Shown piece after piece: positions 51,427 to 62,093 of a stretch of 64,000 nt of DNA. Within the stretch, counting starts at the first letter, position 1. Each line of letters begins with the position of its first letter. The notes under the pieces were generated by a model. The model worked only from the letters and a program-made list of their open reading frames with translations, was not told where the DNA came from and searched no databases. Origin of the DNA: Pythium myriotylum (lineage: Eukaryota; Oomycota; Peronosporomycetes; Pythiales; Pythiaceae); contig JALJCQ010000001.1 of the NCBI GenBank assembly GCA_023091665.1, positions 744,001 through 808,000 on the forward strand, read 5' to 3'. A program made the translations under genes and the position numbers.

Positions 51427-54400
51427 ATGCGTGTGGCGATGGCGACCTCCTCGGTCGCGCCGCGCGGAGACGACATCGAGAATGTGGATAGAGACAGGGC
51501 GAACGTGCTGCCCGTGGGCACGCGCATCAAGGACCAGTTGCTGCGCAGCCAGAAGCGCCTAGCGGCCGCTCCGACCGCGGCCGAGGCGCATCACCTTGAA
51601 CACGCCAAGTCCCAACGCCGCCCCCTCGTGGGCACGGTTCTCGGCGCGGCGCACTCGCTGCCGACCAGTCGCCTGGTGCCGTTCATCGCGATCGGACGTG
51701 GCAGATCGTTGGGGTCGAGTCTGTTTCGACTGTACGACGCGTTCCCAAAGTCGCGATACCGGATTCTGCAGCCATTTCGAGAAAATGAGCCGGGCAAGCA
51801 CGGCTGCCCGCATCTAGCTTCGAGTGGCAGCAGCACTCGCCAGGGGCTCAAGGCAATGGCGTTTGTGGCGTATGACGTTCTGGATCGACGATACGTGCTC
51901 GTCACACTCGTGCCGAAGGCGTCGGCGAGCTCGTGGCAGATTGACCATGTGCATCGTGTGATGCTCACGCTGGCGCGTTGCGCGGGCTTCCAGCGGCTGC
52001 TTGACGTATGGGAGATGGACGCGTTAGACGACCACAGCGTTCCTCCATCATGGGTGTTTGTCCAAGACTACAAACTGTCGTGGATCCCGTTGGATTTGTA
52101 CTGCGATGCGAATGACTTCACTGAGCACACACTTCGCCATGTGACGTTTGATATCGTTTCCATGGTGCATTTCTTGCACGCTCACGAACTCAGTGCGTCT
52201 GGTCAAATGTGCGTAAATCACGATTTCATGGTGAGTTCCGAAGCTTTCCACCTTCCTGGTGCGACCAATCTCATTCCAGTTTAATCCTCCTCAAGGTTGA
52301 TGCGGACACACATAAGGTGGTGTGGCTTCTTTCTCCGACACTAGTTTTGAGTGGGTGTCTATTGGCCCAAGCTACCCGAGGAAGGCGTTCTCGAGATATG
52401 TACGTCGGCCAGAACGATCAACATGTCATCTCTATGCCGTCTCACATTCTCCACCGTTGGGCAGAACCTCAATTGGCTATCTAATGTTCCACTTGGCCAT
52501 GGTACCACATGCGGCCACCTTACTTCGAGCAGACTGCGACAGTGATGGGTTCGAGAAGGTCATTCAAGAGAATCTGTCTCACTTCACGCCACCATGCCGA
52601 GCAATGATGCTTGCGTGTTTACGTAAGTCTTCCGATCTTTATTCGCTCGATTTCACTTCGCCTCATCATGGTTGCTGGCATGATAGTCGAGAACCAAACG
52701 ATCGACAAACTGGTGAAACGCAAATGGCTACGTCAAGTTGAGTTTGTTTCATTCACGCCGCGGCTCGACCACCATCCTCTCGGTCACCACAACAGACGTC
52801 TCATGCTCCACACACTTTTATGGAAACTTGCTAGTTTCTTCGTCCTTGACTGGATTGGAAGTGCCCATGCGCTTGGTGCCACTCCGTCAGCAGCAGCGAC
52901 TGCGTCATCTTATGATGAGGAAGAGATTGAGAACTCGAGACGTAGTCGGGTAAGAAAGCGTAGCGCCACGTCTTATCAACAAGTGCTAATGCGCTTTCTC
53001 TAACAGAAGGTACCAAGCAAGCGTCAATACGTTGGTCGGCATGTGTCTGTAAGTGCACACCACTACAGCCATCATCGTCACGCGAATGTTGGTGGGAGAG
53101 CTGGTACTGTAGGAGGAAACATGATCATGCGCGGAATGGTAATCGTTCCTCCCCTCGGCTCTGCAATACTGCCGCACTCTGACGAGGACCTTACAAGCAA
53201 ATATGACAGCGGGGAGCTATCCAGAATACAACCACGGTCATTTGTGCTTCGTGACGTTGAGTCGGCAGTTTCTCCAGAAGATGCGATTGTAGAGGTCAGC
53301 GCGGAGGCCACTAAGGGTCGGAGATCTCCTTTTGATTCTCTCGACTTTGAATTTCCAAAATCACCACTGACAGCTTCATCGACTCCAGTGTACGACACGT
53401 TCGAGTACGCAGACGATGACGTATTCGCAGTCGAAGTGGCTGCGCTCGAAGAGGAACTTCTTGAAGATGGTGAAGGAAGACGAGGTCGCATAGGCTCGTT
53501 ATTGATCCATGAAAACGGCCGCAATCATTCGATGCACTCCATTGCGTCAATTTCTGACTTAAGGAGCGTTTTACGATCTCTAAACGCACCGAATGTATCG
53601 AACGAACGCGACGAGCTCCATCAATTTGACTCAGCGATCCAGGCTAGAGCATTTGCAGAGGACGGATTGGATCCAGTTCATTTGAGCGCGTTTGGTCCCG
53701 ACGACTATTCCATTCGAGATAGGTTTCGAATCGACGTATGGGCCTATCTCCGCCAACAAAGGAGAGAAATGCTGGAGACTGCCCTCGAGCTCAACGATAG
53801 TGAAGTTGGTCAACGTGTTCAGCCCATGCAAATTGCGAGGGGGACGTTGATCACAGTTTCTATCGAGCCTAGCGATCGGTTCACAGTTATCGGAGAGGAT
53901 TGCAAGACATTCCGATGGCGTGGTGAAGTAAATGGTGTGTCATTCGACCTTCAACATCAAAGAAGCCCCAATAAGGATAACGGTGAGAACGAGGACCAGG
54001 AAGCCCTTTGCATTGCGCGAGTCGTCGCGGGAACAAAGGTATCACTGCTGTTTATACGCTTGAGTCCATCAGACGCGAATAGCGGAAATGCTACATCACC
54101 AACACTGTTGCCATCACGGTTAGAGCATCTTGCTGCTGACGTTCCAGATATCCCTGCTCACGACCTAGTGCCTCTGCGACCGATTGGCAAAGGCGCCTTT
54201 GGAGAAGCCATGCTCGCCGTATGGAAAGAGAGGGATATGAAAGTCGTCATCAAAGCTCCTCACCGAGACGCCTTTCAAGCTGATACAGAAAGTCTGGAGG
54301 ATTTTCGACATGAAGCCGCTGTCATGCAGATGCTGGGCAAGCATCCTCATGTGGTCGAGCTACTAGGCGTCACTTCTTCATCCACTGTCGCATCGGATGA

Positions 54401-55061
54401 AATTTCAGCAATTGTGACTGAGTACCTTCCAAACGGTAGCCTTCATGACTTCTTGACGAGTTCTGATGCAAGCCAGCAACCGAAGACCTCGCATGCCATG
54501 GATTCGATGTCACCATTGAGTTTGTTTTCTCGCACAGTCATGGCACGCGACGCAGCACACGGGATTGTAAACATCCACCAAGGACACGTGCTTCACCGCG
54601 ACATTGCTGCTCGCAATTGCCTTTTGGATGAGAATTTCCGAGTGAAAGTCTGCGATTTCGGCATGTCGCGACTGTCATCGAAGAAAAACTGCCTGTTTTT
54701 TGATGACGAACACCACGGATTCGGTCCAATCAAATGGATGGCGCCTGAATCCGTGCTTCCCCCACACTTGTTCTCGACGCATTCGGATTCATACATGTTT
54801 GGGGTGCTTATGTACGAGATATTCAGTGGCCAGCTACCTTTCCCCGGAATCTCGTCGCGGGATGCGATGACCCTCATTCTTGAGGGCCAGCACGTCCCGA
54901 TTCCTGGCTACCTGCCACATCCCCACCAGCAACTCATGAAAAGATGCTTCGACCCACACCCACTTGCTCGCCCATCCATGGATGAAATATTTACAACTCT
55001 CGACCAGTGGATCTTGCGCGACACTCGATATCAAAGCCAAACCCCAGTTGGTATTTTGTAA
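51427..55061 (+). CDS. Pseudokinase-kinase fusion (TKL/TK-like), with suspected frameshifts in exon 2
   Basis: Signalling protein. Exons: 51427-52230, 52280-52622, 52687-52949 and 53007-55061 (introns 49, 64 and 57 nt). The N-terminal half looks like a kinase fold without active-site residues (LRHVTFDIVSMVHFLHAHEL; NHD where HRD is expected). The C-terminal half is a complete kinase: IGKGAFGEAMLAV, VVIKAP (Lys), HRDIAARNCLL, CDFGMSR, GPIKWMAPESV, RCFDPHPLARPSM. In exon 2 the expected frame has stops at 52298 and 52313, while another frame encodes the sensible LLKVDADTHKVV; the expected frame resumes near 52325. This means two compensating indels, a sequence error or a missed splice. The ATG at 51439 is an alternative start. 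Confidence 0.7.
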
Positions 55062-55093
55062 GTACGCACAACCATGTACAAATGCTAAACTCT

Positions 55094-57289
55094 TTACCAT
55101 GCCTCTGCTCCTGGTGGTGGGCGGCGCCCATACTCATCATCTTCCTCGTAGTCCATGGTAGTGAGCGGCGTGTACCGAGAAAACAGGTCACGGAAATCGC
55201 GCCGAATTCGATCATCCCGAACCCGCATCAACAAGACACCAACTGCTAGTGTCATAGCGCATGCGATTCCAACGCCGACCCATCGGGTGAAATCAGTGTC
55301 GGAGTTCCTCTCGCTCAGCGTAGATGCTGAGATACCAGTCGTCGCGTGAAGTGAAATGTGCTCGATCATTTTGGATACTTCGGACCCATACTCCATTTCG
55401 TCCAGGGCACTCTTCATCTTCATCATCATCGCAAGATTAGTGGACGGATCGTGAAGCTTCTTCGTGACACTGGTTTGACACTGCTCCGTCTCACATGCAA
55501 CGAAGAACAGTATCGTAGCTGCTTTTGTCGGTTCTCGTGTTTCATCCACCGTCTTCACTAGTACCTGGTCTGGTCGGACATCCGCAACGAAGCCCACAGC
55601 GCCTTGGAAGCTGTGCACCATATTCCCATGAAACTGTTTCATACCGATTCCTCGGATCTCAACCTTTGCTTTGACGGCGTCAGGATCTTCAATAACATGA
55701 CAGGCAAAGTTCTGTCGGCGAGGATCAGTCGCGTCGAGACAGAGCCCACAAGCGTCGAACGATCCGTGACCATCACATACTCCGCACGCGTCGCGCTGAG
55801 AGATGCCATTTGGGACACCTTTGCAGTCGAGGCAGCTTCTGTCTCGAGTTGGATCGTTTTTTGGAAGACACCGACCGCACATATCAAACGAACCGTTACC
55901 TCCGCACACTCCACACTTGTCCGTTTTCTTCCCACTATGCGGAACGCCATCGCACCCAGCACACTGAGCGTTCCACTCGGCAGAGCCGCGTAGACTGCAA
56001 GTATCGCACTCATCATTCTCCTTTGGGGCAATGCACTGAGACTCGGACTCCCAGAAGTCGCGACGACAGGCTTTCGGGGCCTTCCCTTCCGCGAAGCCAG
56101 CGCATATCATTTCCAGCGGGGAACAAGTCGCAAGTGATATTGGAGTATCGCAACCAATGCTTCCGTACATCGGGACGTCATTTACGGTAAATTCTGGGAA
56201 CTTGATCACGTGGAAGCGTCGTAGAGCATCGACTTGAGACTGGAGCATCGTCTTAGCGGTTTCTGCGTTCTCTGCACAGACTGCGATTGTTGAAACCGGA
56301 AGTCCCAGATCTCGCTGTACTGATTCCGAACATTCTTTGTTGAAATGCTGCGATGTGGCCTCTGAGATACTGCACTTTGCGTTGAATCTGACGAGATATT
56401 CCCAGAAGAGCGAGCTATTTCCTGATGCAGACGTCGTTTGGTTATAGATGCAAAGCTGCCTGACGTCTTCGTTAAGCACGTCTTTTCCATCGAGACCGAT
56501 CGTGCTATCCTTCTCGGGGTCGTATGTGCAGAATTCCTCGTCTAACACGCACAGTTGAGAGCAGTGGGTAGATCGTGCATCACCATTGCCACGTGAGCAG
56601 CCCCACGCGCTGGCTGCGTGGACATCGTATCGTGGCGTGAACAAGATAGAATCGCCAAGTGCCTCAACGACTGGACGAAAGTTGTCGATGAATGTCTGGA
56701 GAGCTGGTGAGACTCGCGATGAGAACCACAACGATACTTCGACGCGATCATCAGGATGCGGCACGTCCCAGTTAATCGCGACGATGGTCTTGAGCCCCGC
56801 GCTCAACAACTCCATCAGTTTCATTCCGTCGCCGCGATGTACCAGAAGCGACGGGATTCGGATGTCGCCGCCCGTTCCATCATCCGCCAGCGACGGAAGT
56901 TTCGCGTTGTCATCTCCAGTGTCATAGACAACAAGAGCTGAGGCCCCGACGGCCTGGGCGAGACGGGCTTTCTCCACGAAATGGCACTGACCACGCTGGA
57001 CCAACAGCACAAACGGCTCTATGTCCACTCCGTCAGCTCCTGTTGCTGCAATACCGACAGTAGACAGCGACGCATGGAAGTTCGCAGTGTCGTAGGGCTC
57101 ACAACCGTCGCGATTATTCGAAGGAGCAGCAACGAGCGGGGCCACGAGCCCGGCACCGTAGGTGGGACGGCCAAAGAGCGCGAGTTCGTACTGGATATCG
57201 GTCGGTGAATCGCTCGTTGGCGTCACGACGCGGAAGAACGCAAACGCAGGGGACCAAAGCACTGAAAGCAGCAAAAGCAACGCGGTCAT
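55094..57289 (-). CDS. Vacuolar-sorting-receptor-like type I membrane protein
   Basis: Probably sorts cargo in the Golgi/endosome route. 731 residues, single exon, from the ATG at 57289 (MTALLLLLSVLWSPAFAFF, signal peptide). A PA domain follows (about 60-190: FVLLVQRGQCHFVEKARLAQ, ASALVVYD, IPSLLVHRGDG), then a thioredoxin-like central region with many Cys residues as in plant VSRs. A Cys-rich repeat block (CGVCGGNGSFDMCGRCLPKN, CGVCDGHGSFDACGLCLD) precedes one membrane helix (VGVGIACAMTLAVGVLLM) and a short tail with YTPL, a Yxx-phi sorting signal. It converges on the kinase gene with 32 bp between stops. Confidence 0.82.
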   Translation of the reverse strand: MTALLLLLSVLWSPAFAFFRVVTPTSDSPTDIQYELALFGRPTYGAGLVAPLVAAPSNNRDGCEPYDTANFHASLSTVGIAATGADGVDIEPFVLLVQRGQCHFVEKARLAQAVGASALVVYDTGDDNAKLPSLADDGTGGDIRIPSLLVHRGDGMKLMELLSAGLKTIVAINWDVPHPDDRVEVSLWFSSRVSPALQTFIDNFRPVVEALGDSILFTPRYDVHAASAWGCSRGNGDARSTHCSQLCVLDEEFCTYDPEKDSTIGLDGKDVLNEDVRQLCIYNQTTSASGNSSLFWEYLVRFNAKCSISEATSQHFNKECSESVQRDLGLPVSTIAVCAENAETAKTMLQSQVDALRRFHVIKFPEFTVNDVPMYGSIGCDTPISLATCSPLEMICAGFAEGKAPKACRRDFWESESQCIAPKENDECDTCSLRGSAEWNAQCAGCDGVPHSGKKTDKCGVCGGNGSFDMCGRCLPKNDPTRDRSCLDCKGVPNGISQRDACGVCDGHGSFDACGLCLDATDPRRQNFACHVIEDPDAVKAKVEIRGIGMKQFHGNMVHSFQGAVGFVADVRPDQVLVKTVDETREPTKAATILFFVACETEQCQTSVTKKLHDPSTNLAMMMKMKSALDEMEYGSEVSKMIEHISLHATTGISASTLSERNSDTDFTRWVGVGIACAMTLAVGVLLMRVRDDRIRRDFRDLFSRYTPLTTMDYEEDDEYGRRPPPGAEAW

Positions 57290-57671
57290 TGCAGTTCCTT
57301 CCAAATTCTCGACTGCAGAACAAGTGAGACCGAGAAAAGCAACACCGGTTCAAGATTAGTCAATGTGGTCCACACCATTCATGAATTTTGAGAAACAGAA
57401 GCGCTGAGGGCGCTGTTAACTCCTCAGCGAACTCACGATCACGAACTCTAGGAGACGCTCTCTTTTTGTGCCCTCTACCGTTACCGTTGAGGTCCGGAAC
57501 TCAAGTCACTCTTCAAGTTATTCTCGTGCAAATTTCGAATCGTAGATTTCGTTGTTGGTTGATGCACTGCGTCCAGTGAAAATTGCCAAGGTGTAGTGTG
57601 AAAGTGATGAAATCGACTACATGTTTTCGACCCGAAAGGTCTCGTATAAGATTACTTCAGTGGCGTGGCGT
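57290..57671. other. Intergenic stretch
   Basis: Promoter side of the sorting-receptor gene and 3' flank of glycosyltransferase copy 4. No gene or repeat seen. Confidence 0.4.
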
Positions 57672-59513
57672 TCATCGCGATGTGTCCTGCCAGCGGAATG
57701 AACAGAGTTTCAGTGGTTCGAGCACTCCGGACGAAACAGCCAGGAAGTGAAGCCTTCGTCGGAACAAGAGGTCATGGAACCGTGGCGGCAGAGGAGTTGA
57801 GCCTAAGCCAACGAGGCACTCGCTCGCGAAGGTCGACGCTGCACGCTTGCTGGACTCGCTCATATACCGACGTGGTGTCCTCTCCATGCGCGGCACGACA
57901 TGGGAGGCATTGGTATTATACAGGATATTTGGTGCCGCGTCCTTGGCCTTTGTTCCTTGCGTGAGTGGATCTAACAGAGCTCGGCCATTGATGTACAGCA
58001 CCTCGGCTGGTGTCGACGCGTTCGATGGGACGTACTGGGCGATGCTGCCGCACAGTGTGTCGGGATGGGTCTCCATGTCTTTGTTTGTGGATGACGAGAC
58101 GACGCTGACTCCCCACGGAGTGAACGCGTAAGGTTGCTGAGCTAGTTCGAAGGCGAGCCAGAAGGCTTCTTTGTCTCCCCACGAGAACTCCACCGTCAGT
58201 CGCAATTTTGTCGTCAGCCACCACAGCATGTCCATCGCTTTCCCAGCCCGCGTCTTGTCAATCAACACCATGGACGAGTCCATCTCGTGGCAAGTCTTGT
58301 CCTGGTACGCGAAACTGCTGAGCAGATGCTGCGACGGCCGTGGGCCTGGGAGGTTGAACGCGGCGTAATCGATGTTGTTGACCATGTACCGGAGCATCTG
58401 CACAGAGCCTTGCTTCCACAGCTTCTTTCGGAAGAACCAGGGCTGGTCGATCACGCGGTCGTAAAAGAAGAGCGTCCCGTTCTGTCGGTAGCCGTCCGAC
58501 GCCCTGAGCGATGCAGGGTTTTGGAGCAGAATATCATCCGCATCGAGCAAGATCAGCTCTTTCAAATTGCTGTGGTGAACAGCGAGTGGCTTGATCCACC
58601 AACTCTTAAACTGCTTAGCGTTGACGTTGGTGAACACGCCAGCAGCGATGAGATCTCCGCAAACGTCGATGATCTCGACGCGGTCGTCCTGGTTCATGAT
58701 CAACTTCCGGTTCTTGTCCGACAAGTCGGTAGCACCGCAGTAATAAACCTGGATGAGCTCTTGGTTGCCGAGGCATCGGAGTTCCTTGATGAGCGAGAGT
58801 CCGAGCGCGACGGCCTTGTCGTGGAGACAGAGGACGACGCCTTTGTCGCGGCTTACAGTGCTGTCAAACGCCGGACTACGAGAGACGAAATCGCTGCTGT
58901 GGATCTGCGCGTCGGCAGGAAAGTGCTCGACCGGAGGAAACATTGGGTCGATCGTCGGAGCAGGTGTGGGAGGTGGCGTCGGAACGTGCACAGTGGTGTT
59001 TTCTACGGAGACGTCCTCGGATGGTTCAAGATAAGGCACTTCCGTCGTGGGTGCGACGGTCGATGGTGTCGGCGTGGTGCTCACAGGAGTTGGTGCTGGC
59101 TTGGTCGTCGGCTCGGGGACAAATTGGCGCCCTACTTCCGTCGTGACCGGCGCAGTCGTTGGCGACGGCGTCTCGGTAGGCGGAGAAGAGGCTGGCTTGT
59201 CGGTTTCCTCCATCTGCATTCGCAGCCGAGACGCCCCGGCGACTGGAGACCGTAAGGTCTCCGCTATCGGCTCTGGTGACGGTCTCCGCATTGGACTCTC
59301 GTCCATCTCGCTCTCGCTCCCATCAAGACGATGCTGGGGCTGTCCACCGAGAGCGTCTCCGTTCTGGATCAACAGAGCCGCTTGTATGCGTGCGCTCTGG
59401 CGTGGCAGCACGAAATCGGCGTTGAAGAGCGTGACTGAGAGCGAGACGAGCAGCAGCACGAGCAGTGCCGGCGCGAGCAGAGTCGTCACGGAGGCTGCAG
59501 GACGGCGCGGCAT
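57672..59513 (-). CDS. GT71/MNN1-like glycosyltransferase, copy 4
   Basis: 613 residues, single exon, from the ATG at 59513. N-terminal anchor (LLAPALLVLLLVSLSVTLF), then a long Pro/Thr-rich stem (TTEVGRQFVPEPTTKPAPTP) that is probably O-glycosylated. Catalytic part: GLSLIKELRCLGN, WWIKPLAVHHSN, ELILLDADDILL, LFFYDRV, HEMDSSMVLIDKTRAGKAM, WGDKEAFWLAFELAQQPYAF, TLCGSIAQYVP. The C-terminal third is almost identical to copy 5, while the middle differs more, a sign of gene conversion. Confidence 0.82.
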   Translation of the reverse strand: MPRRPAASVTTLLAPALLVLLLVSLSVTLFNADFVLPRQSARIQAALLIQNGDALGGQPQHRLDGSESEMDESPMRRPSPEPIAETLRSPVAGASRLRMQMEETDKPASSPPTETPSPTTAPVTTEVGRQFVPEPTTKPAPTPVSTTPTPSTVAPTTEVPYLEPSEDVSVENTTVHVPTPPPTPAPTIDPMFPPVEHFPADAQIHSSDFVSRSPAFDSTVSRDKGVVLCLHDKAVALGLSLIKELRCLGNQELIQVYYCGATDLSDKNRKLIMNQDDRVEIIDVCGDLIAAGVFTNVNAKQFKSWWIKPLAVHHSNLKELILLDADDILLQNPASLRASDGYRQNGTLFFYDRVIDQPWFFRKKLWKQGSVQMLRYMVNNIDYAAFNLPGPRPSQHLLSSFAYQDKTCHEMDSSMVLIDKTRAGKAMDMLWWLTTKLRLTVEFSWGDKEAFWLAFELAQQPYAFTPWGVSVVSSSTNKDMETHPDTLCGSIAQYVPSNASTPAEVLYINGRALLDPLTQGTKAKDAAPNILYNTNASHVVPRMERTPRRYMSESSKRAASTFASECLVGLGSTPLPPRFHDLLFRRRLHFLAVSSGVLEPLKLCSFRWQDTSR

Positions 59514-59934
59514 CGCAGATGAGCGAGAGGGTGAATGGGCCTGGTGCCGAGTCGGACGTGCATCATCGTGTGGCTCTTCTCAGGCAACTCAGGGCTCCTC
59601 GGCTCGTCTCCCGTCTCCCGTCTCGTAACAGTGTGACTCTGGCCAGAATCACAGCAACTGACCTCTCAAAGCGGATATGTACTTGTACCGAGAGGGCTGA
59701 TCGTGGGAAGAATCTGTGGTGCGACACCTGCAATACAACATACAGGTGGCGCTCACGAACCACGACCGAGTGACGTCGCAGACGCCGCCGCCTCTTCATT
59801 GTTCTCGACACGGTCGCAAGGGAGACCGAAGACTGGAAAGAAGGCGTCCTCGTTCTTCCGCGACACGGCGGATGATTATTTGATTGACTTGCGTTAGGGA
59901 TGATATTTTTTTCTATTGATTATTCCTACGCTCT
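59514..59934. other. Intergenic stretch between GT copies 4 and 5
   Basis: Promoter of copy 4 and 3' flank of copy 5. No gene or striking repeat was seen. Confidence 0.4.
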
Positions 59935-61716
59935 CTATCGCCATGGGAACTCGCACTGCGAGAGAGAGGCGAAAGCTCCGGATGCAGCGGCCAGGAAGTA
60001 AAGTCGTCGCCGGAAGAGAAGCCTCTGGAAGCCTTCAGGAAGAGGCGTGGAGCCCAAGCCAACGAGGCACTCGATGGCGAGAGGTGGTTGAGCGTATCGC
60101 ACTTGACTCGGCATCCTCTTCATGCGAGGCACGACGTGGGTTGGGTTCGCGTTGTACAAAAGGTTCGGAGCTGTGTTTTTGCTTGTTGTTCCTTGCGTGA
60201 GTGGATCTAACAGAGCTCGACCATTGATGTACAGCACCTCGGCTGGCGTCGACGCGTTCGATGGGACGTACTGGGCGATGCTGCCGCACAATGTGTCGGG
60301 ATGGGTCTCCATGTCTCTGTTTGTGGAGGACGAGACGACGCTGACTCCCCACGGAGTGAACGCGTAGGGCTGTTGAGCTAGTTCGAAGGCGAGCCAGAAG
60401 GCTTCTTTGTCGCCCCATGAGAACTCGAATCCCACGCGAAGCCCCGTGATGAGATACCAGAGTACATCCATGGCTTTTCCAGCCCGAGTCTTGTCGATGA
60501 GCACCATGGACGAGTCCATCTCGTGACAAGTCCTCGCTTGGTACGCGAAGCTGCTGAGGAGGTATTGGGAAGGCTGATGGTTTGGGATGTTGAAAGCCGC
60601 ATAGTCGATATGCGCGACGATGTGCTTGAGGAGCTGGACGAAGCCACGCTGCTTCATTCGTGTGCTGAAGAACCACGGCTGGTTGATCACGCGGTCGTAG
60701 AAGAAGAGCGTGCCGTTCTCTCGATAGAGCTCGTTGTCTCGAAGGAAAGACGGGTCACGAAGCAGAATATCGTCAGCGTCCAGCAGAATCAGCTCCTTCA
60801 GGTTCGTGTGGTGCACAGCCAGCGGCTTGATCCAGTAGCTCTTGAAAGTCGCAGCCTGTTTGCTAGTGAGCACGTTTGCGTGGACGAGATCCGAACACAC
60901 GTCGATGATCTCGAGACGGTCGTCCTGACTCACGAGAACCTCCTTGTTGGCATAAGACAAGTCCTGAGGCAAGCAGTGGTACACTTGGATGAGTTCCGTG
61001 TTCCCGAGACATCGCAGCTCTCGGATGAGCGAGAGTCCGAGCGCGAAAACTCCGTCGTGGAGACAGAGTATGATGCCTTTGTCTCGCGAGACAGTCGTGT
61101 CAAAGTTGTGGCTTCTGCTCACGAACGACTCGTTGTGGATGGCAGCGTCCAATGGAAAGAGCTTGACCGGTGGAAAAAGCGGGTCGACGCCGTTGACGAT
61201 CGGAGGCGGCTTCCCAAGCACCGTCGGCAGTGGCGTCGGCGCCGCCCAGTAGCGCTGCGGGCCACCGTTTCCAGACGCGGCGTCGAGGTGAGTTGGAGCA
61301 GGTCGTGGCTTCCCAGACGACAGGATTGGAGTCGTAGTAGTAATATTGAGCGACGTTGGCGTGGGCGTGGGCGTTGGCGTTGGCGTTGGCGTTGGTGTTG
61401 GTGTGGGCGCTGCTGTCTTCGTAAGCACCAGGTCATCCTCGTGCTCCGTCGACTGCTCTTGCTCTTCGTCCAGCAGCCGCTCGTGTCCTTCCGCTCGCGC
61501 TCTCATCTCAAGTTCACCTTTTCCTCCTCTCGCTCCGCTCGAGCGTCCTCCATGGACCACCATGTTGGCGACGGCGCGCGTCGCAGATCCGCTCTCACTC
61601 TGCCAGAGCAGCGACGTCGCGCCCAAGAGCGAGAGCGAGAGCGAGGCCAGCACCACTGCGAGCAGCACGGGCCGCAGTCGCGCCGTTTGGAGCGTCGTCG
61701 CGGCGGAACGCCTCAT
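59935..61716 (-). CDS. GT71/MNN1-like glycosyltransferase, copy 5 (mosaic)
   Basis: 593 residues, single exon, from the ATG at 61716. Anchor (VLLAVVLASLSLSLLGATSL), acidic stem (DEEQEQSTEHEDD), then a Thr-Pro dipeptide run of about ten units (coded near 61365-61415), unique to this copy. Catalytic part as in copy 4 with [28 protein letters not shown] and ELILLDADDILL. The N-terminal half of the catalytic part matches copy 6 base for base over long runs, while the C-terminal third matches copy 4, so this gene is a patchwork of its neighbours. Confidence 0.83.
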   Translation of the reverse strand: MRRSAATTLQTARLRPVLLAVVLASLSLSLLGATSLLWQSESGSATRAVANMVVHGGRSSGARGGKGELEMRARAEGHERLLDEEQEQSTEHEDDLVLTKTAAPTPTPTPTPTPTPTPTPTSLNITTTTPILSSGKPRPAPTHLDAASGNGGPQRYWAAPTPLPTVLGKPPPIVNGVDPLFPPVKLFPLDAAIHNESFVSRSHNFDTTVSRDKGIILCLHDGVFALGLSLIRELRCLGNTELIQVYHCLPQDLSYANKEVLVSQDDRLEIIDVCSDLVHANVLTSKQAATFKSYWIKPLAVHHTNLKELILLDADDILLRDPSFLRDNELYRENGTLFFYDRVINQPWFFSTRMKQRGFVQLLKHIVAHIDYAAFNIPNHQPSQYLLSSFAYQARTCHEMDSSMVLIDKTRAGKAMDVLWYLITGLRVGFEFSWGDKEAFWLAFELAQQPYAFTPWGVSVVSSSTNRDMETHPDTLCGSIAQYVPSNASTPAEVLYINGRALLDPLTQGTTSKNTAPNLLYNANPTHVVPRMKRMPSQVRYAQPPLAIECLVGLGSTPLPEGFQRLLFRRRLYFLAAASGAFASLSQCEFPWR

Positions 61717-62093
61717 CGCCGATTAAAAACGCGAGCAGAGTGACGTGGTTGAGTCGGTTTGTCCCACGGCAAGAGCTACAGGATCAGCTCACCGCATTTG
61801 CGAGTGTGAGGGGCTGACCGCTTGAATGAGTCCCACGCGAGCGTCTCAGCTGGGAGACAAGAGACGACGACGAGACGCTCGGCGATGATGGGTGCCAACC
61901 AGAACGTCGCCACGCTAAGATCCCACCGTACGTGGTGACCCCCACTCGTCTTCTCCCGCAGCCTCTGGTTCTCCCAGTTGAGAGCTGGGCGTGTTTGGTC
62001 CGGATGATCTTCTCGTGAACCCTGGCCCTCCCGGTGATCATTGTTCAACTCCTGCTGTCTCGCGCGTAGTTACCAGGTGCTGGTCTGGTCGCT
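61717..62093. other. Intergenic stretch between GT copies 5 and 6
   Basis: Promoter of copy 5 and 3' flank of copy 6. Nothing else seen. Confidence 0.4.

Noticed and set aside
58287..59255. Long + strand frames antisense to glycosyltransferase copies 4-6
   Set aside because: They mirror the conserved codons of the real genes and have no domain of their own.
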